From Desulfovibrio sp. (GTDB lineage Bacteria > Desulfobacterota > Desulfovibrionia > Desulfovibrionales > Desulfovibrionaceae): 64,000 bases of DNA. The DNA is taken from positions 62,001 to 126,000 of the forward strand of contig NZ_JAHZCJ010000011.1 of assembly GCF_019422935.1 (NCBI RefSeq), in the 5' to 3' direction. How positions within the stretch are numbered: the stretch's first letter is position 1; every line of letters begins with the position of its first letter. The notes under the pieces are model-generated. The model searched no databases. It had not been told where the DNA came from and saw nothing but the letters and a program-made list of their open reading frames with translations. Position numbers and translations under genes: made by a program. This document shows, in pieces, positions 1 to 7,564 of this stretch.

Positions 1-24
1 GACAAAAACGTGTTCCTGAAGTAA
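1..24 (+). CDS. C-terminal tail of an upstream gene (partial)
   Basis: The first 24 bases read as an open frame, DKNVFLK followed by TAA, and are followed by a GC-rich hairpin. This is what the end of a plus-strand gene entering from outside the window would look like. Seven residues are too few to identify a family. Confidence 0.4.
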   Translation, partial: DKNVFLK

Positions 25-32
25 TTGCCTGC

Positions 33-63
33 GGGCGCGCGGGTTTCGCAGACCCGCGCGCCC
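33..63 (+). terminator. GC-rich hairpin after the entering gene
   Basis: A perfect 12-bp stem (33-44 with 52-63) around a 7-base loop lies just after the TAA at 22-24 and before the next ribosome-binding site. There is no T-tract, so it may be an RNA 3'-end stabiliser or an inefficient terminator. Confidence 0.45.
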
Positions 64-85
64 ACGCGCTTTGGAGGCCTTTGCG

Positions 86-1036
86 GTGCAAGCTGTAGAT
101 GCTGAAACATATCTCAAGGCCCTGCTTTCCGCACCCAGGCCAGGGTCGGAGCAGGTTCTCGCTTTTTATGACCACCGGGTGGGGCATATCTGCACCGACC
201 CGCGTCTTCTGCTGTTGCCCCTTGATGACCATATCTGCCATCGCGGCGACGGCCTTTTTGAAAGCATCAGTTTTCGCCAGCGCACAATTTTTGGGCTGGA
301 CGCGCATCTGGCCCGTCTGGTGAACGGCGCTGCGGCTCTTTCCATCACGCCGCCCTGCACCTGGGATGCCCTGCGCCAGAGCATAATTGACGTAGCCCTT
401 GCCGCAGGCGTGGACAATGGCGATCTGCGCGTTTTTCTGAGCCGCGGCCCCGGCGGATTCGGCATTTCGCCCGCCGAATGCCCTCAGGCTGGTTTGTATA
501 TTGTGGCCCTCAAAAAGGCTCTGCCCACGGCGGCCTTCTACGAAAAAGGGCTTACAGCCTTTGCCAGCGCCATCCCGCCCAAGCAGGAATATCTGGCCCG
601 CATCAAAAATACCAACTATCTGCCCAATGTGTTCATGGCCATGGAAGCCCGCCAGAAGGGCATGGACGTGGCCGTGACCTTTGACGAAAACGGCATCATG
701 GGCGAGGCGGCCGTGGCCAACGTGGGCCTTGTGGACGCGCAGGGTCGCCTGCTCTGCCCTGAAATCAGGCGCATTCTGCCCGGCACCACCCTGCTGGCCG
801 CCATGGAAGTCGCCGCAGAACGCATGCCTGTCGTGCAGATGCCCATTCCCCGCGCAGCCATAGACAGCGCCAGTGAAATGCTGTTGTTCACCAGCTCCAC
901 CCTTTGCGTGGGCATCACCCATTTTGACGGCAAGCCCGTGGGCCATGGCGCGCATGCTGGCAAGCCCGGCCCTGTGGCCCTCTGGCTCAAGGATGTCCTT
1001 TTGGACTATATGCTGAAAAAAGGCGCGCCCCTCTGA
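86..1036 (+). CDS. Aminotransferase class IV (branched-chain aminotransferase / aminodeoxychorismate lyase-like)
   Basis: This is a cytosolic PLP enzyme of fold type IV, 316 aa. The frame is open from a TTG at 71, but GGAGG at 73-77 sits 8 nt before a GTG at 86, so the GTG is the likely start. The PLP lysine is probably K174 in RIKNTNYLPN. The GDGLFES segment near residue 54, the EAAVANV region and the late TSSTLCVGI stretch fit the BCAT/PabC/D-amino-acid transaminase superfamily. Sequence alone does not settle which substrate is used. The stop codon shares one base with the ATG of the following glycosyltransferase, so the two are co-translated. Confidence 0.85.
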   Translation: MQAVDAETYLKALLSAPRPGSEQVLAFYDHRVGHICTDPRLLLLPLDDHICHRGDGLFESISFRQRTIFGLDAHLARLVNGAAALSITPPCTWDALRQSIIDVALAAGVDNGDLRVFLSRGPGGFGISPAECPQAGLYIVALKKALPTAAFYEKGLTAFASAIPPKQEYLARIKNTNYLPNVFMAMEARQKGMDVAVTFDENGIMGEAAVANVGLVDAQGRLLCPEIRRILPGTTLLAAMEVAAERMPVVQMPIPRAAIDSASEMLLFTSSTLCVGITHFDGKPVGHGAHAGKPGPVALWLKDVLLDYMLKKGAPL

Positions 1037-2277
1037 TGCGTGTTCTGCTTATTGCCCTGCAACAGACCACTGACGGCCCCGCCTCCCCCGAAGAGCAGCG
1101 CCACTGGACAGAAATGGGCGCGCCCATGCGCCTTGCCCGGTTGGAAGAAGACCACGCGCTGGCCCTGGCCTGCGCCATGCGTGACGGCGGCAGGCTGGCC
1201 CCCATGCTGCTGTGCCAGAAAAATTCACGCCTGCACCGCCGCGCCGCCGCGCTGAACCTGCCCATACTCACGGCAGGCGGACCAATGGATTTCCTGCGCC
1301 TGTGGCTCTGGCAGCGCAAGCACAAGCACCTTTTGGTGCAGACTTTTGGCGAAGGCGGCATGCCCCTTGGCCGCCGGGTGCTGACCATGCGTCCCCCGTC
1401 CTCCACCCTTTTGAGCCATGCATTCCTGCTGCGCGCGCCGCGCCCGGAAGTCTGCTTTGGCAAGGGAATGCTGGCAGCCCACAAAATACTCTGCGGCTCC
1501 ACCTATGTACGCGACCGCATTGCCAAAGCCAGCGGCATCACCGAGGGCGAAACGGCGTGGCGCGGCCCCAAAAACCGCACGCTGCCCCTGACGGACGACA
1601 CGCTCACGCTGGCCGCGCCGGGCATGAGCATTGAAGGTTTTGAACCTGCGCCCGAATGGCCCGCAGAACCCGCAGAGGATCAGCGTTTTGTTTTTTGCAT
1701 GGGTGATGCCCTCACGCCCCGCTCGGGCGCGCATATTGTCATCCGGGCCATGGCCGCCATCTGGCAGCGGCGCGATTTACCCCCATGGGAAGTACGTGCC
1801 GCCGGGGGTGGCCCCCGCTTTCAGGAAGTGCTGGACGAGGCGGAATCACTGGGAGTGCAGTCGCGCTTGTGCCTGCTCAACGAGCAAAGCCTGCCGCACC
1901 TGCTGCGCACCTGCCATGCATGGATAGCACCCGGCTCCGCGCCGGACGAACTGCCGGAAACACTCGGGGCAGGGCTAGCGGCCCAAACGCCTGTCATCTG
2001 CGGGCAGAGCGCCCTGCACGACCAGCGGCTTGCCGCCGCCCCCGATGCCGCCTGCATGTTTGAAGAAAATAATCCGCAGTCGCTGGCTGAATGCATGATA
2101 AACGTCATGACCGATGCCGATCAGCGCCGCCGTATTGTGGAAGCGGGCAATGCATTACGGCCCGCTCTGAGCCATGAATCCTTTGCCCTTGCAACCTGCA
2201 CCCGGCACGAAGGCTGGTGCAGCCAGCTTGGCTGGCTTGAAAAAAACCGCAAGCCGCAAGCCCCAGAGCAGTCATAA
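1036..2277 (+). CDS. Glycosyltransferase, GT4-like (group 1)
   Basis: A 413-aa protein with two Rossmann-like halves. The C-terminal half (about residues 215-390) shows the order typical of GT4 enzymes: FVFCMGDALTPRSGAHIVIRA, the AAGGGPRFQEVLDEAESLGV segment, then WIAPGSAPDELPETLGAGLAAQTPVICG, where the glutamate would be the sugar-nucleotide contact. The N-terminal half is poorly conserved. There are no membrane segments. Its start overlaps the aminotransferase stop (TGATG) and its own Shine-Dalgarno is weak, so translation is probably coupled. Donor and acceptor are unknown; a role in cell-envelope glycan synthesis is inferred from the family only. Confidence 0.75.
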   Translation: MRVLLIALQQTTDGPASPEEQRHWTEMGAPMRLARLEEDHALALACAMRDGGRLAPMLLCQKNSRLHRRAAALNLPILTAGGPMDFLRLWLWQRKHKHLLVQTFGEGGMPLGRRVLTMRPPSSTLLSHAFLLRAPRPEVCFGKGMLAAHKILCGSTYVRDRIAKASGITEGETAWRGPKNRTLPLTDDTLTLAAPGMSIEGFEPAPEWPAEPAEDQRFVFCMGDALTPRSGAHIVIRAMAAIWQRRDLPPWEVRAAGGGPRFQEVLDEAESLGVQSRLCLLNEQSLPHLLRTCHAWIAPGSAPDELPETLGAGLAAQTPVICGQSALHDQRLAAAPDAACMFEENNPQSLAECMINVMTDADQRRRIVEAGNALRPALSHESFALATCTRHEGWCSQLGWLEKNRKPQAPEQS

Positions 2278-2367
2278 ACAACCAGCGACCATCAGCGCGC
2301 CCCGCGCCAGTGGCGGCAGCATGCCGCCTGAACGTGGGATAATACCGCAAACACATACAGGAACCGT

Positions 2368-3276
2368 ATGAAATGTAAAATCTGCAAAGCCGAGGCCGTG
2401 GTGGCCCTGCGCAGCCACAACGCTGCCTTTTGCCCCGACTGTTACAAGGATTTTTTTGCCCGTCAGGTGGAACGCGGCATTGAAGGCCAAAAGCTGTTTA
2501 CCCGCGATGAACGGGTGCTGGTGGCCCTTTCTGGCGGCAAGGATTCGCTGGCGCTCATGCTTGAGCTCTCTCGCCAGGGTTACAACGTAACCGGCCTGCA
2601 CATTGATCTGGACATTCCGGTTTCTTCCGCTGCGGCGCGCGGCGTGGTTGAACGCTTCTGCGCCAAGCACGGCCTCAAGCTGATGGTCAAGGAAATGGCC
2701 GCAGAAGGCCTGTCCATCCCGCTGGTCAAGGAAAGGCTGCACCGGCCCATCTGCTCGGCCTGCGGCAAGATCAAGCGTCATTTCTTCAACAAGGTCGCCC
2801 TGGACGAAGGCTTTGACGCTCTCGCCACCGGGCATAACCTGGACGATGAAGTGGCCCGCCTCTTCAGCAACACCCTGCGCTGGGATACCTCGTATCTTTC
2901 AGATCAGGGGCCACGGCTGGAGAGCGAACACGGCTTTTCGCGCAAGGTTAAACCCTTGTGGCGGCTCTCGGAATTTGAAACGGCCAACTACGCCTTTCTT
3001 ATGGGCATAGAAAACCACTACGCGCCCTGCCCGTACAGCCCCGGCGCGAGCTTCACCACGCTCAAGGGGCTGATGCAGAATCTCGAGGCCGCCATGCCCG
3101 GCCGCAAGCTGGATTTCTATCAGGGTTTTCTCTCGCGCGGGCGGCCCGTCTTTGCCCGCCGCGAGGCGGAGGAAGGCCTGGAGCTGGCCCCGTGCACGGA
3201 ATGCGGCTATCCCACATCCTCCGGCGACCGTTGCGGCGTGTGCCGCATCCGCTCCGCCCTGCTTGACGAGGGCTAG
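2368..3276 (+). CDS. PP-loop tRNA sulfurtransferase, TtuA/TtcA (TIGR00269) type
   Basis: A 302-aa adenylating thiolase. The PP-loop SGGKDS is at residues 55-60. Zinc-binding pairs lie at both ends: C3-x2-C6 with C22-x2-C25, and C276-x2-C279 with C289-x2-C292. A third set, C129/C132 plus C221, matches the ligands of the catalytic [4Fe-4S] cluster in this family. Terminal zinc fingers on both sides are characteristic of the TtuA/NcsA branch rather than classical TtcA, so the target may be 2-thiouridine in tRNA. An AGGAA Shine-Dalgarno precedes the ATG and a hairpin terminator follows. Confidence 0.8.
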   Translation: MKCKICKAEAVVALRSHNAAFCPDCYKDFFARQVERGIEGQKLFTRDERVLVALSGGKDSLALMLELSRQGYNVTGLHIDLDIPVSSAAARGVVERFCAKHGLKLMVKEMAAEGLSIPLVKERLHRPICSACGKIKRHFFNKVALDEGFDALATGHNLDDEVARLFSNTLRWDTSYLSDQGPRLESEHGFSRKVKPLWRLSEFETANYAFLMGIENHYAPCPYSPGASFTTLKGLMQNLEAAMPGRKLDFYQGFLSRGRPVFARREAEEGLELAPCTECGYPTSSGDRCGVCRIRSALLDEG

Positions 3277-3297
3277 CGGGGACATCACATTGTGCAA

Positions 3298-3326
3298 AAC
3301 GGCCCGGCATCTGCCGGGCCGTTTTG
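3298..3326 (+). terminator. Intrinsic terminator between the convergent thiolase and fabF
   Basis: AACGGCCCGGCA and TGCCGGGCCGTT form a long GC-rich stem with a short loop. A-rich bases precede it and GTTTTG follows, so it can serve the plus-strand thiolase and, reversed, the minus-strand ketosynthase. Confidence 0.8.
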
Positions 3327-3341
3327 CACGTTTACTACGGT

Positions 3342-4574
3342 CTATTCTTCATATTTCCTGAAGACGAGCGAAGCGTTATGCCCCCCAAAACCAAAAGAGT
3401 TGGAGAGCGCATAACGAGTGGACGTCTGCTCGGCCTTGTTGCAGACGTGCGGAATATCGCACTCGCCATCGGGTGCATCCAGATTTATTGTCGGCGGCAA
3501 CAGACCATGCCGCAAAGCCTCAAGGGTAATGATGGCTTCAATGCCGCCAGCCGCCCCAAACAGATGCCCTGTCATGGACTTAGTGGCGCTGACCTTTACC
3601 GTTTTAAGGCTGTCGCCAAAAACGCTCCTGATTGCTGCGGCTTCAGACCTGTCGCCTTCCTTTGTTCCTGTGGCGTGGGCATTGATATAGCCAATTTCTG
3701 CCACGGAAGCGCCAGACTGGCGGATGGCGATTTCCATGGCCCGCGCTCCGCCCTGAAAGTCTGGCGATGTGATATGCCCTGCATCGCACGTTGCACCATA
3801 ACCAACCACCTCGCCAAGGATTGTTGCCTGACGGCGGCGGGCATGTTCCTCTTCTTCCAGCAGCAGCACAGCAGCACCCTCAGCCATGACAAAGCCGTCA
3901 CGCCCGCTGTCAAAAGGACGGCTGGCCTGTTCCGGCATATCGTTGCGGGTTGAAAGAGCCTTCATGCTGGAAAAACCCGCCAGCAAAAACGGCTGAATGC
4001 CCGCATCACTCCCGCCCGCCAGCATGACATCCGCCTGACCGTACGCAATGCTTAAAAAAGCCTCGCCGATGGCATTGTTGGCCGTGGCGCAAGCGGATAC
4101 AGGCGCATAGTTCGCCCCTTTGAAGCCCGTCCTGATGGCGATCACGCCCGAAGCCATGTTGACGATCATCATGGGAATCATAAATGGCGAAACCCGCCGT
4201 GCCCCCTTGTTCAGAAAGGCTTCATGATTTTTCATGATCGTTTCTATGCCGCCGATGCCAGAACCCACATAAACCCCGGCGCGTTCCGGATCCCAATCGG
4301 CGCCTTCCAGACCAGACATTTCAACTGCCTGCACGGCCGCAGCAACGGCAAACTGGATATATTTGTCGTATTTTTTTGCGTCCTTTGCACAAAAATATGT
4401 CTCTGCCGAAAATTCGTCCACCTTCCCGGCGATCCTCACAGGGGATTCAGCAAACGCAGAGTCGTCCATATACCTGATGCCGGATTTTCCGGAACTAATA
4501 TTCTTCCACATGGTTTCAGAGTCGTTTCCTGAAGAAGATATGACCCCAAAGCCTGTTACAACTACTTTACGCAT
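3342..4574 (-). CDS. fabF: Beta-ketoacyl-ACP synthase II-type enzyme
   Basis: A 410-aa condensing enzyme of fatty-acid synthesis (malonyl-ACP plus acyl-ACP). The thiolase-fold triad is intact: nucleophile C162 in PVSACATANN, H300 in NAHATGT and H337 in TGHLFGAAG, with K332 beside it. Length and GFGGHNASLVF ending match KASII. An AGGAG Shine-Dalgarno precedes the ATG. It is not next to acpP or fabG, as the housekeeping copy usually is. Instead it follows a MarR gene and carries the same 12-bp palindrome upstream. It may therefore be a second, regulated ketosynthase for membrane adaptation or a specialised lipid; that role is inference. Confidence 0.9.
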   Translation of the reverse strand: MRKVVVTGFGVISSSGNDSETMWKNISSGKSGIRYMDDSAFAESPVRIAGKVDEFSAETYFCAKDAKKYDKYIQFAVAAAVQAVEMSGLEGADWDPERAGVYVGSGIGGIETIMKNHEAFLNKGARRVSPFMIPMMIVNMASGVIAIRTGFKGANYAPVSACATANNAIGEAFLSIAYGQADVMLAGGSDAGIQPFLLAGFSSMKALSTRNDMPEQASRPFDSGRDGFVMAEGAAVLLLEEEEHARRRQATILGEVVGYGATCDAGHITSPDFQGGARAMEIAIRQSGASVAEIGYINAHATGTKEGDRSEAAAIRSVFGDSLKTVKVSATKSMTGHLFGAAGGIEAIITLEALRHGLLPPTINLDAPDGECDIPHVCNKAEQTSTRYALSNSFGFGGHNASLVFRKYEE

Positions 4575-4599
4575 GGCATCTCCTGGCCTGTTAATTTAT

Positions 4600-4611
4600 A
4601 TGTATATACAT
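4600..4611 (-). promoter_or_regulatory. Candidate MarR operator upstream of fabF
   Basis: ATGTATATACAT is a perfect 12-bp palindrome centred about 31 bp upstream of the fabF start. On the minus strand it overlaps the likely -10 region: TTGGTA lies about 17 bp before its centre. The identical word occurs upstream of the neighbouring marR gene at 5106-5117. Confidence 0.6.
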
Positions 4612-4659
4612 GAATATTGATGTACCAAGCCCCGATATTCCCATGACTTGCAGTCTGCG

Positions 4660-5088
4660 CTAGGCGCCTTCCTTTTCTGCAATACGGGAAACCTTGAGCA
4701 ACAGTCGCAGCAACTCCTGGACATCATCGTCCCCCAATTCTGAAATCATAAGCTGCTGCGCCTCTTCCCAATGAGGGTGGGCTTCTTTGAGGCTGTCTGT
4801 ACCAATGGCCGTCAACTGCATGATCTTTTTGCGGGAATCAGCCGGTCCTGGGGCACTCGCAACAAGCCCCATTTTTTCCAGCTTCTCCACATTTCTGGTC
4901 ACTGTTGTCTGGTCAATGCCCAAAACCCGGCCAATCTCCGTTATCGAAGGCTCCTCCAGACCAGCAATAGCCCGCAGCAAACCATACTGGGTCATACGCA
5001 TTCCCTTGCGCGCCAGATATTTGCCGTAAAGCTGATTGAGTTGCCGATCCGCCTTTCGGATTTGGAGAAAGAGACAAGGCAGCTGCAT
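4660..5088 (-). CDS. MarR-family transcriptional regulator
   Basis: A 142-aa winged-helix regulator of typical MarR length. The recognition region ITEIGRVLGIDQTTVTRNVEKLEKMGLV (about residues 49-76) is followed by the wing APGPADSRKKIMQLT, which carries the conserved D-x-R. It lies upstream of and in the same direction as fabF, separated by 85 bp. Both genes have the same perfect palindrome in their promoters, so autoregulation together with control of fabF is the simplest reading. The ligand is unknown; an acyl-CoA, fatty acid or phenolic is plausible for the family. Confidence 0.88.
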   Translation of the reverse strand: MQLPCLFLQIRKADRQLNQLYGKYLARKGMRMTQYGLLRAIAGLEEPSITEIGRVLGIDQTTVTRNVEKLEKMGLVASAPGPADSRKKIMQLTAIGTDSLKEAHPHWEEAQQLMISELGDDDVQELLRLLLKVSRIAEKEGA

Positions 5089-5105
5089 GGGTACTCCGCA
5101 TTTTC

Positions 5106-5117
5106 ATGTATATACAT
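5106..5117 (-). promoter_or_regulatory. Candidate MarR operator upstream of marR
   Basis: This is a second perfect copy of ATGTATATACAT, 18-29 bp upstream of the marR start codon and identical to the site at 4600-4611. Its position so close to the start would block transcription initiation or early elongation. Confidence 0.6.
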
Positions 5118-5175
5118 ATATTATTCGATGCCCAGCGCATGTCAATACCGGAAAGGCGCTTGACTTCACCACAAC

Positions 5176-5207
5176 TTGAAAATAGATTTCAATTCCATTC
5201 AAATTGA
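5176..5207 (+). promoter_or_regulatory. Fur-box-like site upstream of feoB
   Basis: TTGAAAATAGATTTCAA (5176-5192) is a near-palindrome close to the TTGAAAAT-n-ATTTTCAA type of Fur site. A second inverted pair, TCAATT (5189-5194) and AATTGA (5202-5207), overlaps it. The site lies 45-76 bp upstream of the feoB ATG. Iron repression is inferred from the motif and from the gene it precedes. Confidence 0.55.
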
Positions 5208-5251
5208 GCCACCCCGGCTGTTCCGGTGCGGCGATGACAGGAGCGCACAGC

Positions 5252-7564
5252 ATGCCGGAACCCTTTTCCGCAGCCGTCGGGGTGCGAGGCGGCAATGGCC
5301 GCACACTCATCGGCGGCCTTGCCTATTCGCTGCGGCTTGCCATTGCGGGCAATCCCAACTGCGGCAAGACCACAGTTTTCAATGCCCTCACAGGCGCGCA
5401 CCAGCATGTGGGCAACTATAGTGGCGTGACTGTTGAAAAAAAAGAGGGCTTTATCCGTCACGAAGGGCAGGAGATCATACTTGTGGATCTGCCCGGCGCG
5501 TATTCGCTTTCCGCCTATTCGCAGGAAGAGGTGGTCGCGCGCAATGTGCTGCTGGGCGGCGCGGTGCAGGCGGTCATCAACGTTGTGGACGCTGGCATTC
5601 TGGAGCGCGGGCTGTTGCTCACGACCCAGTTGCGCGAGATGGGCCTGCCTGTGGTCATTGCCTGCAACATGATGGACGAGGCGCGGGCGGCTGGCATCAG
5701 CATTGATTTTTTGCGCCTGTCGGAACTCATGGGAGCCGTCGCCGTGCCCACGGTCGGGCCCTCGGGCAATGGCCTGCGCGAGGCCCTTTCTGCGGCGCGT
5801 CAGGTTGCCCTTGATGCAGAAAACAGTAGCCAGCAGCCAGGCATCCCCACAGCTTCGCCCAGCGAAATCCACGGGTCTGCCCTGCACATAAGCTACGGCC
5901 CCCTGCTCGACCCCATACTGGAAACCATGGAAAAACGCATTGCGGAAAGCCAGGGCATGGCATCCTCGCCCTATGCCCACTGTGCGCCGCGCTGGCTGGC
6001 CCTGAGCCTGCTCCAGGATGATGCGGAAGCCGTGGCAGCCTTGCTGGCGGCGGATGCAGACCTTGCGGCCGACATGGCCCAGGTTTGCCGCTTTGTGCAG
6101 GAAGAACTGGGCAGCATTGGCCGCGATGCGGAAGGCTTGATAGCCGACGGGCACAGCGCTTTTGTGCGCAAAATTGCCGCCGCCTGCGTTGTTAAAACCG
6201 GCAAGCGCCACCGCCTCAGCCTCTCGGACAGGCTCGATCGCATACTGGCCCACGCAGTGTGGGGCGCGCTGATCATGCTTGGTGTACTCTACGCCATGTT
6301 TCAGATCACCATTGTCCTTGGTTCCTACCCGCAGGGCTGGCTGGAGGGCGCGTTCGGCGCGCTGGCTGGCGCGGTGCGGGGCACACTGCCCGAAGGCCTG
6401 CTCTCTTCCCTGCTGGTTGACGGCGTGATCGCGGGCGTTGGCGGAGTGCTCAGTTTTGTGCCGCTGGTGCTCATCATGTTTGCGCTCATCGCCTTTGTGG
6501 AAGACAGCGGCTACATGGCGCGCATGGCCTATATTGCCGACCGCGTGTTCCAGTTTTTCGGCCTGCACGGCGCTTCGGTGATGCCCTATATCATTTCCGG
6601 CGGCATTGCAGGGGGCTGCGCCATCCCCGGCGTCATGGCTACCCGCACCATGCGCAGCCCCAAGGAAAAACTGGCCACCATGCTCACCCTGCCCTACATG
6701 GCCTGCGGGGCCAAATTGCCCGTGTATCTGCTGCTGGTGGGCACGTTTTTTCCGCACAGTGCCGCCAACATGATGTTTGCCATCATCATGCTCTCGTGGG
6801 TGCTGGCCTTTTGCGTGGCTCTGCTGCTGCGCAGAACCGTCTTGCGCGGCGAAGCGACTCCTCTGGTCATGGAAATGCCGCCCTACCGCATGCCCACCGT
6901 GCGCGGCATCTGCATCCATTGCTGGGAGCGCACCTGGATGTACCTCAAAAAGGCGGGCACGGTGCTTGTGCCGCTGTCTATGCTGATCTGGGCGGCCATG
7001 ACCTTTCCGGCTCTTGATCCGCAAACGGCCCTGCCTTTTGAAAACGAAATCGCCCGCCTGAACGCTGGCCTTGAACGCGAAGACCTGCCTGCGGGAGCAC
7101 GCGCCAGTCAGGAAGAAGCCCTTGCAAAAGTGCAGGAAGAACTGGATGCCGAACGCCTGCGCCACACCCTTGCCGGAAGCCTTGGCACATGGCTTGAAGG
7201 CGCAACGTCCTACGCGGGTTTCAGCTGGCGCACCGATGTAGCCCTTATCGGCGGCATTGCCGCCAAGGAGGCCATCATTTCCACACTGGGCACGGCATAC
7301 GCCCTTGGGGAGCAAGACCCGGAAGACCCCGCCTCTCTGGCGGAACTGCTGCGCGCCGACCCCACGTGGAATCAGGGCACGGCCCTGGCTCTGCTTGTTT
7401 TTGTCATGCTCTACGCCCCCTGCTTTGTCACTCTGGTTGTCATCCGGCAGGAGTCGGGAAGCTGGAAGTGGGTGGCCTTCAGCATTGCCTTCAATACGCT
7501 GCTGGCCTTCGGCATGGCTGTGGGCGTGTATCAGACGTACCGCTTTTTCTGGATGAACGCATGA
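5252..7564 (+). CDS. feoB: Ferrous iron transport protein B
   Basis: A 770-aa inner-membrane Fe(II) transporter with an N-terminal G domain. G1 is GNPNCGKT (33-40), G2 lies around T60 (SGVTVEKKEG), G3 is DLPG (79-82) and G4 is NMMD (139-142). Two Gate-type repeats follow in the C-terminal membrane region, the first with the conserved cysteine in GGCAIPGVMATR. The frame is open from a TTG at 5204, but AGGAG at 5239-5243 is 8 nt before the ATG at 5252, which I take as the start. No feoA precedes it; an FeoA-domain gene lies about 5 kb away. Its stop overlaps the ATG of a diguanylate cyclase. Confidence 0.95.
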   Translation: MPEPFSAAVGVRGGNGRTLIGGLAYSLRLAIAGNPNCGKTTVFNALTGAHQHVGNYSGVTVEKKEGFIRHEGQEIILVDLPGAYSLSAYSQEEVVARNVLLGGAVQAVINVVDAGILERGLLLTTQLREMGLPVVIACNMMDEARAAGISIDFLRLSELMGAVAVPTVGPSGNGLREALSAARQVALDAENSSQQPGIPTASPSEIHGSALHISYGPLLDPILETMEKRIAESQGMASSPYAHCAPRWLALSLLQDDAEAVAALLAADADLAADMAQVCRFVQEELGSIGRDAEGLIADGHSAFVRKIAAACVVKTGKRHRLSLSDRLDRILAHAVWGALIMLGVLYAMFQITIVLGSYPQGWLEGAFGALAGAVRGTLPEGLLSSLLVDGVIAGVGGVLSFVPLVLIMFALIAFVEDSGYMARMAYIADRVFQFFGLHGASVMPYIISGGIAGGCAIPGVMATRTMRSPKEKLATMLTLPYMACGAKLPVYLLLVGTFFPHSAANMMFAIIMLSWVLAFCVALLLRRTVLRGEATPLVMEMPPYRMPTVRGICIHCWERTWMYLKKAGTVLVPLSMLIWAAMTFPALDPQTALPFENEIARLNAGLEREDLPAGARASQEEALAKVQEELDAERLRHTLAGSLGTWLEGATSYAGFSWRTDVALIGGIAAKEAIISTLGTAYALGEQDPEDPASLAELLRADPTWNQGTALALLVFVMLYAPCFVTLVVIRQESGSWKWVAFSIAFNTLLAFGMAVGVYQTYRFFWMNA

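Noticed and set aside
5204-5251. TTG start 48 bp upstream of the chosen feoB ATG
   Set aside because: It lies inside the Fur-like site and has no Shine-Dalgarno; AGGAG is correctly spaced for ATG 5252.
5189-7315. 708-codon open frame on the minus strand opposite feoB
   Set aside because: It lies entirely antisense to a fully recognisable FeoB, has low-complexity His/Gly/Arg/Ala composition and no family features; a typical GC-rich shadow.
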